Origin: Xanthoparmelia taractica
Taxonomy: Eukaryota; Ascomycota; Lecanoromycetes; Lecanorales; Parmeliaceae
DNA length: 16,972 nt
Reading direction: 5' to 3'
Assembly (NCBI GenBank): GCA_033085395.1
Contig: JANQBS010000519.1
Coordinates: 1-16,972 of the forward strand
Part shown: piece after piece, positions 1 to 11,116 of the stretch
Layout of the letters: each line of letters starts with the position of its first letter
How positions within the stretch are numbered: the first letter of the stretch is position 1
Translations under genes and position numbers: made by a program
Notes under the pieces: model-generated
What the model was told of the DNA's origin: nothing
Seen by the model: the letters and a program-made list of their open reading frames with translations, nothing else
Database searches by the model: none

Positions 1-1583
1 CGAAAGCGTAATAAATTATCTACTAGCTTATTAATCTTAATTAAGATTTATATTAAAATTAAATAGATATCGTATTTTACTAGTAGCATTATTATATCTT
101 GTAATAGAGTTATAATTAATTCGCGAATAAAGAACTTTCTAAGATTATAAACGTATACGTCGTTATCGCAATATAGCATTAATCGTAATTTCTAAAGCCT
201 TTGTAATTATAGTCGAATAGCGTGATATATAGTCTTTATTTCTTTAAACTAAATGTTTTTCTAATAATAACGTATAATTATCGAAATATTAAAAGCCTTC
301 TAAATCGATTGCAAGAGGTCTAGATACTTTAGAATATAGTCTCTTATATTAAAGATTTCTAATATATCGATTTAAATATATTATATTAATTAACTAATAA
401 CGTGACGAATTAATCTAAGATTATTTTAGTCTTTTAGAAAGATCTCTTATTATAGTAGATCGATCTTTATATACGATATGATTTTAATAAGTGCTATTAG
501 TCTTCGAATAGTATTAAAAAGTCGCCTTAAGAACGCTTTTTCTAAGATCACGATCTTAATAGCAAATAATAAGAAATCGATTATTAACTCGAGCTCGCGA
601 TATAAGATTATCGCCCGATTTAGAAGGTTTTTAATCGTGTTTCTCGCTTAGATAAGCTTATCGAAGAGAAGTCTAGTCTACATTAGAATACTATCGAACT
701 TAATTCCTAGAAAATCGACTATAATATCTATGATATTCTTGATATAGTTGATTTTGAAGTCTAATTCTTTATATATGAGATCGAATTATTAATCGTATAC
801 GATCGTATCGTCGATTGATACTAGAATAGCGAAGAAATCGTTTAGATAGTAAAGCATTATAATTCAAAGAAGAATTATTATTAAGATTTAGTTGAGGGTC
901 TTTGCGAATAGATTAAATATGAATAATAACGTACGCAGACCGAAGAATAGATATTATTCTATTTAATAGCGATCGTTATAGTGAAATTCTAATAATTATT
1001 AATTTAACGTTGCGATCGATATATATTTAAAGATATCTTTTAGGTCTCTTTTAACGAACTAAGTCTTAAAGCCTTATTATAGTAATGCGATTACTACGTT
1101 ATCGTATATAGCGTACTTTAGAGCTTCTTAGTTCTAGGGTATATTATTATTAATTAAGATCTCGTATAAAAATAAGAGATTATGAATACGTTTTTAATTA
1201 TTATTATGCTTCGAAATTAGTCTTAACGACGAGTAGACGAAGTATTACTTTATCTAGAAGTTAATCTCGACTAGATAATTATACTAAAGCTATTTTTAAA
1301 GGTTCGTTATTAGTATATTAGGTAGTACGAGAATTAATTAATAATTGTAATTGCGATAGCGTAGAATTTAACCTCGATATTCGATTTTTGCTTTCTTTCG
1401 AAGAATAGTCGAAAGAGTTTTTGCGAATATAAGGTCTAAATAATTCTTTAATTAACGATCTTAATTTTTTACTCGTAGCGAATCTTAATTAACTAGATCT
1501 AAGTCTAATAAATCGTATAGCGCGTATAAGAATTCTTCTACTATATGTAGTAGTAATATAGATATCTACGAATACGTTAAGAG
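1..1583 (-). pseudogene. DIRS-like retrotransposon reverse transcriptase-RNase H, RIP-degraded, 3' part outside window
   Basis: Read on the minus strand, one frame with codon starts at positions of the form 3n+2 (851, 1436) runs the whole length, broken only by TAA/TAG/TGA. It encodes a reverse transcriptase followed by RNase H, the enzymes that copy element RNA into DNA. A finger-type block LISKHNNN..RIHN (about 1220-1172) corresponds to LIPK...RRIHD of DIRS-type RTs. FFGLR (about 947-930) and NLFAK (914-900) follow, then the active-site box YLND at 848-837, where YLDD is expected; Asp to Asn is a G-to-A change. RNase H has a candidate first Asp at 368-366, CDN at 170-162, and ends N..LVDNLLRF near position 3, resembling the N.LAD.LSR end of DIRS/Ngaro RNase H. 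A tyrosine recombinase would be expected beyond position 1 but cannot be seen. Assignment to the DIRS-like group rests on RT/RNase H style only. Confidence 0.78.
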
Positions 1584-2705
1584 TTATTTAGACTTCGAGA
1601 TTCGATTATTAAGCGAGGTGAGATTAATGCTTAAGGTCCCGGTTTTAATCTTATAATATATATTTACTAGGTGATTTAATTAATAATTAAAATAGATATA
1701 AATATATTAGTAATACTCGCGTTAATATCGTTTCTTATTAAAATTTCGATATATAGCGAAGAATTTAAGAATAGAATTTAAGTTCTATTTAATATCGATA
1801 GGGGCGATTATTTTACGTAATAGAAGATTGCTATAACGTCTATTCTCGATAATCTAGATTATAAAATTATTTTAATTATTTAAGATACGTGCGTTTATAA
1901 ACGTATAATAATATTCTTAAATAAAGTTAAATTTATATAAGACTAATAACTCGGTTAGACGAAAACGATAATCTAATAATATTTTTTATAGGCGAATAAT
2001 TACTATAAGATATATAAAGTAATATATAACCTAATTATATACCTCGAAATACTATAATAGAAATATTATCTCATTTGCTTTATAAGCATCGTTTATATCG
2101 ACGCGATTAACGTATTCTCAATCTAGCTTAGTAAGGTTTTCGAATTTAAACGTCTCAAAAAAGATTTACTTGAAATACTTAATATCGACGACGCGATAGC
2201 GTTTATAAAGATTAAGAAAGAGACGCGTATCTTTAATATATATAAAAGAGACTCTAGAATTATTGTCTTTCTCTAAATTATTACTAAACTCGAACGAATT
2301 ATATTAATAATAGCGGTGACGGCGGCGAGAGCGTGACTTATATATTCGATATTACTTATAGCGATTATATTCGTACTTAATGAGACGTTCTTTTAACTTT
2401 AAAACTTGATCGCGATAATTAAAGACCTTAATATTAATTTTCTTAATTACGCTTAAACTAAGAGTCTCTAAGAAGAATATCTCCGATATTATAGGCTTTT
2501 TTCTACGAGATCGAGCGAAGCGAGAAGGGGGAGAAGATATAATAATCTTTATAGGCGCTCTAAGCCTATTAAGAATCTTCTTAAAAATCTTCTTAAATAT
2601 CTTAAAGCGTCTAATAACGATAGTTATAACGTAGAAAGAATAAAGATAATTAAGAGAATTAAAATAAATGTAGGTGTGAATAGAATAAGAAGAATATACG
2701 CTAAT
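1584..2705 (-). pseudogene. DIRS-like retrotransposon gag-like protein with cysteine-rich zinc finger, RIP-degraded
   Basis: This is in the same minus-strand frame as the reverse transcriptase and directly upstream of it. The stretch 2705-2355 is 117 codons without a stop, remarkable in such AT-rich DNA, and contains an Arg/Ser/Pro-rich segment (SSPPSRFARSRRKKP). A helical middle part follows (DINDAYKANEIIFLL, then VLLDYRFRLTELL-like text near 2000). At 1760-1650 lies a degenerate cysteine-rich finger: Tyr or Phe sits at the spaced positions where Cys would be expected (YRNFNKKRY, then YQYIYIYFNY, LNHLVNIYYK), fitting a CCCH-type gag finger after TGC-to-TAC changes. In the family such a protein would package element RNA. 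A stop at 1586-1584 may be the true end or a mutated Gln codon, so whether gag and RT were one polyprotein is open. The start codon is not identifiable. Confidence 0.62.
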
Positions 2706-3276
2706 CTAATATGTAGATATTTAATAATTTAAAATTAGTTAAATAAAGATCACAAAAGAATACGATTACTCTAAGTGAGAAGAATTCGAATAAAGAGTTA
2801 ACTAATAATGTGAGATTTATACATATAATGCTCTCGAAGACACGTGTTTCCCGCATATACGCATACATCTAAAACAGGGGCTGAATCATGAGACACATTA
2901 ACCCATAGTCTTACTATTCGAAGAAATTACTTAGAATTAATCTACTAAGAGATTCTAGAAGAATCTATTAAATAGACTTATATAGATCTCTATCTAATAT
3001 AATCGTAGACTATCTAAATATTACGAGACTTAATAAGACTTATAAAATATATAAATTTAATCTTAATTTTAAAAGTTCGACTATAGAAATAGAATTTTAA
3101 GACGAGTTAAGAAATAGATCTATAAGTTAAGAGATAGATCTTCGATAAAAGAGAAAGATCTTAATTATATAATAGCTCGCTTTTACTATATATCTTAAGA
3201 TTTCTTTTATCTTAAGACTAGCGTCTCTAGATCTTATATATCTCCCGATACTTATAGTCTTTAGACGTATATCTTA
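2706..3276. other. AT-rich stretch without a recognisable gene, with a low-RIP island
   Basis: No protein family is recognisable. Two minus-strand frames stay partly open, but neither gives a convincing domain. Positions about 2820-2905 differ sharply from their surroundings: they keep CpA/TpG and include the runs ACACGTGT and CAGGGGCTGAATCATGAG. This island may mark the 5' end of the DIRS-like element, a single-copy insertion, or an original junction. A 20-bp tandem duplication, with differences, lies at 3105-3124 and 3125-3144 (AGTTAAGAAATAGATC and AGTTAAGAGATAGATC cores). Confidence 0.4.
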
Positions 3277-3281
3277 AGACT
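3277..3281. repeat. Target-site duplication AGACT, left copy
   Basis: AGACT immediately precedes the 5' LTR, and an identical AGACT (11783-11787) immediately follows the 3' LTR. Five-bp duplications are usual for Ty3/Gypsy integrases. The perfect match fixes both ends of the element. Confidence 0.92.
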
Positions 3282-3489
3282 TGTTACGAGTGTGACGATC
3301 ACATAGGCCTACAACACCAAGTCGACTTACCTTCCCAATTGGAACTACGACTTACCTTCTCAATTGGGACTAGCCCCTATAAGCCTTGACGTTCCTCATA
3401 GATATTTCTTCCCAGCTAGATAGTTTCTCCTTAGACTTAATTTATTGATTATATATTATTATTAACTTATTCTAATTGCAGTTCTAATA
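3282..3489 (+). repeat. 5' LTR of the Gypsy element
   Basis: The LTR is 208 bp, beginning TGTTACGAG and ending TTCTAATA (RIP-altered TAACA expected). It aligns without gaps to 11575-11782 with 16 differences, 15 of them transitions. At most of the differing sites this copy keeps the C/G and the 3' copy has T/A, so it is the less mutated of the two. Confidence 0.93.
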
Positions 3490-4388
3490 TTAAATTAAGT
3501 CTTATTTCCTTATTACGCTCGTAGAATATACGAGTTAAGAGAATTCGTTTATAATATGATCGACGACTTCGAAAGGCATTAATATATATTATTTTAGAAT
3601 TAATATCTCTTAAATTATACGGACGTACTATTAGAAGATCTAAATTATACGAAATTACTAAAGACTCGTAAGTAAGCGAGATTAAAGAAATTGCAATAAG
3701 GCAGCTCTTAAATTATACGGAATACCTTCTTATAGTTAAATATCAATAGCGTAACACACTCTTAATATCTATTCAACACTCGATCTCGCGGCGCGACTAT
3801 AAGTTACGCGATTAGTCTATCGATTAGTGTGCTCTAAACGTATTTCTAGCACGATTTAATCGTTTTATTATTAGTTAATATAGTAATTAAAGTCGTGTAT
3901 ATGCGCTAATAAGAATTATTTATATAACTCACTTCTTACTAATAGAGCGTTCTCTAAAGTCTATTCGCCTATAAGCGTACTTCATTCGAACAACTATTGC
4001 TAATATTGTGATCGGCCTAGGGCACTCACTATAAACTTAGCTGAGTTCGTCCTCACCGTATCAATTTTGATTTCGACTCGGGCGGGTTTCGTATAAAAAA
4101 GTAATTCTATTTAAAAGTTCGGAGAAAATTATTACTTTCTTAAAAAATCGGATGATATCTTAACATTATATAACATTACTTACTTAACGATCTATTTATA
4201 GTCTCTATAGAATACCTCGGGGTACGGAGTAGAGCGTAGGGGATTCTTAGGCGAGCACCGACCCCGTAATTTATCTCACGCTATTTCTTAACTTGAAACG
4301 CCATTTTAAAAATACTCTAAATAGACGAATATCTATACTATCTAGAAATATCCCCCGCGCGTCTAAGGATCTTATCTTCGCCTAAAAT
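3490..4388 (+). other. Gypsy 5' leader between LTR and gag
   Basis: No reading frame or known domain was found. The primer-binding site should start right after 3489, but the sequence there (TTAAATTAAGTCTTATTTCC) has no intact TGG, so RIP has probably erased it and the primer tRNA cannot be named. Two patches, about 4010-4100 and 4200-4290, are more GC-rich and keep CpA/TpG, unlike the rest. Confidence 0.5.
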
Positions 4389-5575
4389 ATAGTTACTTAA
4401 AAATAGCTAATTTAGTGGACTAATACGAATTCTAAAGAATTCCTAACTATCTTAAATAAGCTTCGAGAATAGCGCGATCTCGAAATAAAAATTACTTAAT
4501 TATACGACCTTCTACTTAAAGAAAATTCGAATTATAAGCTAAAATATAAGAAAGAATAAAAGAAGAAGAAGGAGACTAGAACTACACTCGATCGAGTTTA
4601 ACTAGCTCGTAATTACCTATAATAATAGATATAGAATCTTTAGCATTAACTTCGAAGATCTCGTGAGGAATCTATTAATTCGATATAGATTCAAACTTTA
4701 ACTAGACGCTTCGAAAAGTTTTTTTATTCTTTAGTATTAATCAACGAAAAAGAATCTTAATAAGATAATTGAATTAATTAAATATTTAATAAGTTAAAGG
4801 TTAATTAAGATTATTTCGATAATAAGATAGCTAGAATCGCTTATGTTAAGTCACGCACTAATAAAAAAGTAGCTAAAGTTATCTATACTCAATTTTATCG
4901 TCTGAGCTTCGATTTCTATTAAATTATCGATAAGATTCTAGACGATCTATAGAAGTTATTCGAGAACTCGAATCGTGAAGTAAATAGAGCTCGCGAGTAT
5001 AAGGTCTTAAAGTAGAAAGATCTCTCGTTTAGCGACTTCTATTAGAACTTTAGACGTCTCGCCATAAAGTTAAATATATCGAATAAAGCCTAACTTCGAG
5101 ATATAAATAAGAAGCTCGTTTCTCGTCTTCGCACGGTCTAAGTTAACTTCTCTATCGAGTTTATCACGATATTCGCTCTAAAATTATTCTTAACTCAAAT
5201 AGATAATAAGTATCGTGCTATATATTAGAAAAAGATAATTAAGAAGACTAAGAACGTAATAAATAAGGCACGAGTCTCTAAGCGTGTAACGTTTATATCT
5301 AGTTCTATAAACACCTTTTTTCTTCGAACGAATCTAATTCCTCGACGTCTCTCTTTTTTCGCTATAAAGTAATAATAGCGAAAGACTATTAAGAATTAGA
5401 AGGAAGATATCTGCTATATCTATCATGAGAAGGAACATTTATTATTCGCTTATTCGAAACGTCGATCTCCTTATCGAGTTAACGAGATAGAAAGTTAGAA
5501 TAAAGAGAGTTTCGTGAAATCGAAGTCGAAATAATTCGATTCGGGAAACTCGTAATTTTATTTATAGTCATGAAC
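4389..5575 (+). pseudogene. Gypsy gag (capsid/nucleocapsid), RIP-degraded
   Basis: One plus-strand frame (codon starts at multiples of 3) runs through, interrupted by stops at Gln/Trp-type positions. It begins with a charged, probably coiled-coil stretch (ILNKLRE, then LLLKENSNYKLKYKKE). A capsid-like helical domain follows, with recognisable Gypsy gag text (KIARIAYVKSRTN, then LFENSNREVNRAREYK, LSFSDFY.NFRRLAIKLNI). Near the end is a degenerate zinc knuckle at 5412-5453: C-YI-Y-HEKE-H-LLFA-Y, that is, CCHC with the second and last Cys read as Tyr and a Gly read as Glu, all G-to-A changes. ATA at 4389 could be a mutated start codon; this is a guess. The protein would have formed the virus-like particle and bound element RNA. 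Confidence 0.78.
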
Positions 5576-5581
5576 TAAGGT

Positions 5582-8500
5582 GAGATCCTATCTTTATGCA
5601 ATTTAGAAGAGACTCGACGTGAGTTATTCGCAATCAAATCGTTCCTAGCCCGAGAAAGCCTAACTTTTCAAAAAAAGATCTATTACGTTCAAATTCTTAT
5701 CGATATAAAGACTATCGAGTACGCGTTTATTAATAAACGCCTGGTTTACGAGATTTGTTAGTTACTAAATATATAATTCGTTTCTCTTACAAAGTCTAGA
5801 CTAATTCGAGACTATAACGAGCAACTTAGCAAGAAATTTATTACGCACGTTATATACTCAAATCTTATTCTTTTAGAATATAAGGAATTTATAACCTTAA
5901 TACTTATAGCGGATTTGAGATAATATATAATTATTCTAGGCAAATTCTAAATAAATCGCTTTAATGTGCTTTTAGATATAAATAACGATTTTATTCTCTT
6001 TCGAGATTATTCGTTATAAACTTCTATTTTTATTACTTATTTCTCTATGAAATCGACACTCTCGATCGAGACTTCTAAACTAACTCAATCTCGATTAAAG
6101 ATTCTCACTCGCTTACAATCTACGTCTGAGAATTATTTATTCTCTATTTATAGTATCGCTACTATTTTCTTTGTGATACTAGTTAAATAGACGAAGTACT
6201 CTAAGATTTAATTATTCGCGATGTCGATAAAAGATATCGATCGAGATATAATATATAACGCTAAGTCTAGAGCGAAAGAAATTAGTCTTTTTTTAGTAAA
6301 GACTGCTATTTAGAATCTAGATAACGTTAAGAAGCTACTTTCTTCTTAATATTAGAAGTTCTTAGATATCTTTAATCGTTTTAAAGTCGATTAGTTTTCT
6401 TCGTATCGTCCTTATAATTATAAGATCGAGTTTATTAATAACTCTAAATCGCTTTAGAGTCGCGCTTATTATATATCTTTTTATAAGCTTTAGAAGATTA
6501 AAGAGTATTTAATAGATAACTTATTCAAGGGCTTTATTACTTCTAGTAAGACTTCTTATTCGTTATCGATTTTATTTATTCTAAAGATTAACGATAATCT
6601 TCGTTTCTATGTGAACTATTAAAAATTAAATACTATAACGAAACGTAACCGATATTTACTTTCTCTAATAGAGGAAGTTATTAGTAAAATTAGGGAATAT
6701 CAATATCTCACTCATTTAAATATTATCGCCGCATTTAATAAGCTACGAATAAATCTCGATAGTAAGAATTATATAATCTTTATTATAGTCCTCGAAGCGT
6801 ATAAGTATCGAGTATTACCCTTTAAATTAATAAATAAATCGAGCACTTTTGAACAATATATTAATAATATTCTATTCGATTTTCTAAACGATTTCTATTA
6901 AGTCTATTTAGACGATATTCTTATCTATAGTCGAACGAAGACGAAATATTAAAAGTACGTTAAATAAGTTCTTTAACGTCTATAAGAGACTAATCTATAG
7001 ACTAATATTAAGAAATACGATTTCGATATCAAAGAAATCGTATTTCTAGATATTATTATATTAGAAACTAATCTGCGAATAAATTCTTATAAGATCGAGA
7101 TTATATTTAATTAAAGTATCTCTATGAACTTAAAAAAGATTTAAGACTTTATAGAGTTTATAAACTTCTATCGACGCTTTATTTATAAGTTTTTTAAGTT
7201 AATTAGATCTCTAATTAATCTCACGAAGAAGAATACTTTCTTTGTCTAAAATAAAGTCTACGTTAAGTTATTCGAGAACCTCAAATAGCGTGTAATTACT
7301 ACCTTAATCTTACGTTATTTTGATTCTAAACGTCAGACTATTCTTAAGATCGATTCTTCTAACTATATATTAAGAAATATCTTAGCTCAATATAACAACG
7401 ATAAAGTTCTATACTCGATAGTATTTTATAGTAAGAGTATAATTCTAGCGAAATATAATTATTATATTTATAATAAGAAATTATTAGTAATTATCCGATA
7501 CTTTAAATACTGGCGATTAAAACTAGAATACACCGAGCTATCTATTCATGTGTTCACTGACTATTAGATCTTAAAAACCTTTATAAAAAATAAAGAGCTT
7601 ACGCGACGTTAAGCTCGCTATTTAGATATTCTATCTAAATTCAATTTCTAGATTATATTTCGTACGAAAATAGTTAATAGTAAAGTCGACGCCCTAACGA
7701 GAATATTATTATCTATCTTAGCGAACGAAGCTAATAAAAGAAGTTAACACTAATATTAGACGATTCTTATCTCGAATCGCGTTTAAATTTAAGTTATAAA
7801 AGTCGAAGAAGATCTATTTAAACGAATTTATAAGGTTAATTAAAAAGACTCTATATATAACGAATTTCGTGAAACAATAAAGTATAATTAGATTAAACTT
7901 TATGATTACACGCTAAGTCGATATCGTATTATTAATAAAGCTCTCTTTAAAAACGAACTACTATAAATCTCGATTGAGTTTTATATAAAGCTATTAAGAA
8001 AGATTTATAATTAATCTTCTAGCGATTATTTAGAAATACGAAGAACGATTAACTTACTTCTACGTTATTACTATTAACCTAACTACGTCAAAACGATTTA
8101 ATAGTATATTCGTAATTGCTATTACTATCAACGCAATAAAGCCCTACGAGATAAAATAAATAAATTATTAATATTACTCCCAATTTCTCAAGGCCGCTAA
8201 TAAGACGTTTCTATGGATTTTATTATCGATCTATCACTATTAGACGATTTTAACGTTATCTATACTCTTATATATCGCCTCACAAAGAAACGTTACTATA
8301 TATCGTATTATTAAAAAGATAACGATTATTTATTAGAGAAACTTATTTGAATTCTTATATAAAATCTCTTTCGACTACACGAATTATTATAATCTCTTAT
8401 ATTAGATAGAGGTGTATAATTTATATCTACGCTCTGGAAAAGTCTCTGTAAGCGACTACGCATTAAGACTAACTTATTTACTATATATTATCTCGAGACG

Positions 8501-9046
8501 GATAATTAGATCGAGAGAGCTAACTAGGATATAGAGCGAGATCTCCGTATCTATTATAATTACTTGCAAGACGATTAAGTTAAATAAATCCTTATAATCG
8601 AATTTAGTAATAATAATAACATCTTATCCGCTGTATTTCTCACTTTCTTCTACTTTAATCGAGATTTTTATCTTCGTATATCTTTCGATTAGAATTATAC
8701 TTTCTACGAGATTATATACGAGCGCCTATAAATCTTAAAGGCGAAAGATATTACGATTAAGATAAAGGAGATTCTAAAGTTTAAACGATTATAATTAGAA
8801 AGGACATATAGGGCCATAAAGATATAGGCGAATAAATATCGTAAGGAGGTTATTTACGATGTAAACGATTGGGCCTAACTATCGTTTAAAAATATTAGAA
8901 TTAAACGCCCCTATAAGAATCTCGAAGATAAATAACTCGATTTATATAGAGTTCTTAAGAGAGTCGATATCTTATATCGTTTAGAACTTCCTTATAGTAT
9001 AAGAATTTATCTCGTCTTTAGTTCTAAGGTGCTTAGGTCTACGACT
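5582..9046 (+). pseudogene. Gypsy pol: protease, reverse transcriptase, RNase H, integrase, RIP-degraded
   Basis: A single plus-strand frame (codon starts at 3n+2, e.g. 5702, 6905, 8405) has no frameshift. It lies in the -1 frame relative to gag, as in many Gypsy elements. Protease: the active-site DTG appears as Asp-Ile-Lys from 5702. Reverse transcriptase: SYRPYNYKIEF (about 6395), then the intact catalytic box YLDD at 6905-6916. RNase H: candidate first Asp at 7352, followed by YNKKLLVIIRYFKYW and ELTRR.ARYLDIL. Integrase: a zinc finger with lost residues around 8117 (NCYYYQR, where the second Cys reads Tyr), then a complete catalytic triad of Asp 8216, Asp 8405 and Glu 8513 (D..IERAN). 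The frame stops at the piggyBac insertion and resumes after it as the chromodomain. Dozens of in-frame stops rule out function. Confidence 0.88.
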
Positions 9047-9047
9047 A

Positions 9048-9061
9048 TCCCATCCGCTGAC
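9048..9061 (+). repeat. Left terminal inverted repeat of the piggyBac-like element
   Basis: TCCCATCCGCTGAC matches the reverse complement of 11101-11114 with three mismatches, all transitions. The composition shifts abruptly here from RIP-saturated to milder DNA. Confidence 0.75.
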
Positions 9062-9160
9062 ATGGTTCAATATTCAGGGGCTCAGCCCTACTCTCCGCCC
9101 CGCAACACGAAAATCAAAAAATAACAACGCGTTTACATCCATCATTATTGATCCACCAAT

Positions 9161-11050
9161 ATGCCTCGTAATAAGGTATTAGATGATCTAGATCATGTGA
9201 AGAAGAATTTAAAGTCTTCTAACACTTTAAAAGACCGTCCCTCAAGACTCTAACGATTACTCAAGTACATATCAATAAAGATCAAGAAATCATGAGTTAA
9301 GGATATTAGTTAATTGCCTGATATCATTGCTTCGAATGATTTATATGCTATATTTAACTTATTTTTTGATAATAAAGTTATAAAAACACTCGTACGCCAC
9401 ACCAATTAGTATACTTTTCTGGATAATTAATTAGAGAATACGGAGAATACGGAGAAGCCTGGATCTCGCCCCTGGTATCCTATCACTATTTAAGAGTTTC
9501 GAGCCTATTTAGAAGCTTCAATTTGAATGGGATTGCACATTAAATCAAGTATTCCTAAGTTCTAAAACACCGATCCTCTGAAAGGGCCAATTCATAAGCA
9601 AATTCTAAAGCATATCAGCCTTAGAAGATAACAATAAATTAATAGATTCTTTCATATTTCAGAGCCACACCCAGGTCAATAAGAGACTTTATTTACGAAA
9701 TTAGAATCATTAAGTGAGACTCTTCGATTGACATATAAGAAATACTAAAAAATAGATACTCACCTAGCTGTGGATAAGACAATTCAGAGATTTATAGGCC
9801 GTGCAAAAGAAATTGTTAATATCCCGAGTAAGCCTACTCCAGAAGACTTTAAGATCTGGGTTCTAGTAAATTAAGGCTACGTTTTAAATTAATTGTATTA
9901 TGCTAAGAATCAAAATAAGAAGAATAGGCCTTAGGATCTTTGCGACTTCTAGACAAAATAACTGAGATTCAATCAAACTCAAGCCGTGGTTCTCGATCTC
10001 TTATCTTAGAAAGGTATTATCAAGAATTATTCTCATATCGTATAATTAGATAATCTCTTTACGTCAGCGCGATTGTTATTATAGCTTAATAAGAAAGAAT
10101 TTAAAGCTATTAGAATCGTACGTACTACGAAAACAAGCAGAGAAGAGTTGAAGATAAAAGAGGGAATAACGGCTCAAAAACAATATCAGAAGCCTAATAG
10201 AGGTCTTAATTAGCGACTTACGAATCTTAAGATTAAATAGATATCTATTCTTAAGTGAGAGAAGCTATTTAAATACTTATCTAAGAATAAGAGAATAATA
10301 TAATTCGCCTAAAAGGATCAAAATGTAGTACTCTTTATGAGTACCGTATCGGATGACCTAGGGAAAGAAAGTCGTCTCCGTCGTAGGCTAGCAAAAACAG
10401 TCACAAATGCACGTACTTCTAAGGCTGTCTTTAGGGAAATAATCACTAAAGAACTCGATATTCCCGAGTTCATTGATATGTATAATTATTATATGAATGG
10501 GATGAATAATGCTGATCAATTGCGAAGTTATTACTTCACATAAAGAGTGTATCTTAAGAGTTGAAAATTATTATGGCACTTTCTCCTGAATACCATAGTG
10601 ATAAATAGCTATATGATATATCGTTATATGCCTAAGAGATCTCATCAGTCATGAATTCATTATAGTCAACGAGAATTTCGTGTTAAACTTGCTAGTTAAT
10701 TATTTGAGCGATCTGAGAGACTCTCCGGAAAAGCCTACTCTATTTAGGTCTCTCTATTATTACGAGTATATTTAGTAGATTCGATAGACTATAGTTAGCT
10801 GAAACGTATGGGTGATAAGGTTAAGGTATGCGTAATTTGCTCTTATACTGAGAGAAAAGTACCTTTAGTCAAGCCTAGAAAGACCCTAATGAAGCTATCT
10901 TATAATTCTATCTTCTTACGTGAAATTAATAAAAGAAAACGACGACAGCGAGTCCCAAGGGGTGTATATGACTATAAGCTATGTGGGATTCATATATGTA
11001 ATCATATTGCGTGTTGGATAAAGTATATCAATGCTATTCCTGGTAGATAG
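9161..11050 (+). pseudogene. piggyBac-like (DDE_Tnp_1_7) transposase, about 30 in-frame stops
   Basis: There is one uninterrupted frame of 630 codons from ATG 9161 to TAG 11048-11050, with no frameshift and about thirty stops. The family cuts and pastes the element using a DDD catalytic core. The first Asp is in LAVDKTIQRF (codon 9773-9775) and the second in LDNLFTSARL (10049-10051). The third lies in the MYNYYMNGMNNADQLRSYY block, where the GVD of the family reads G-M-N; the catalytic Asp is Asn (AAT, 10505-10507), a G-to-A change. The C-terminus (10808-11050) is Cys/His-rich (CVICS, then CGIHICNHIACW), matching the RING-like cysteine-rich tail of piggyBac transposases. The longest intact stretches, 10337-10543 and 10808-11050, are pieces of this gene. 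The length is normal for the family, so it is full-size but dead. Confidence 0.85.
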
Positions 11051-11052
11051 AT

Positions 11053-11094
11053 AATTGAATATTTTTGGTGGGGGATGCCAAGGAATATTGAATT
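11053..11094 (+). repeat. Imperfect hairpin just after the transposase stop
   Basis: AATTGAATATTTTTGG (11053-11068) can pair with CCAAGGAATATTGAATT (11078-11094) around a G-rich loop. It starts three bases after the transposase stop and overlaps the inverted subterminal block, so it may serve transposase binding or simply be a subterminal repeat. Confidence 0.45.
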
Positions 11095-11100
11095 ATTTTT

Positions 11101-11114
11101 GCTAGCGAATGGGA
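11101..11114 (-). repeat. Right terminal inverted repeat of the piggyBac-like element
   Basis: GCTAGCGAATGGGA is the inverted partner of 9048-9061. Gypsy-derived coding sequence resumes directly after it. Confidence 0.75.
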
Positions 11115-11116
11115 TA

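Larger units (their letters stand above)
9048..11114 (+). mobile_element. piggyBac-like DNA transposon nested in Gypsy pol
   Basis: The 2067-bp insert has imperfect terminal inverted repeats (TCCCATCCGCTGAC at the left; reverse complement TCCCATTCGCTAGC at the right) and a shared subterminal block TTCAATATTC (9066-9075 and inverted at 11083-11092). It separates the integrase C-terminus from the chromodomain. CpA is common here (nine in 9481-9600) while flanking Gypsy DNA has almost none, so the insert is much less RIP-mutated. The expected TTAA duplication is not intact: the flanks of CCC...GGG read CTAT and ATAA, which also allows a 2-bp TA duplication. Confidence 0.83.

Noticed and set aside
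2173..2200. Plus-strand NIDDAIAF as a reverse-transcriptase active site
   Set aside because: No neighbouring RT motifs occur on the plus strand; the minus strand here reads as gag of the DIRS-like element.
10337..10543. 68-codon open stretch as a stand-alone small gene
   Set aside because: It is an internal stop-free piece of the piggyBac transposase frame (9161-11050), carrying the family's ADQLRSYY block.
10808..11050. 80-codon Cys-rich open stretch as an independent zinc-finger gene
   Set aside because: It is in the same frame as the rest of the transposase and matches the cysteine-rich C-terminal tail of that family.
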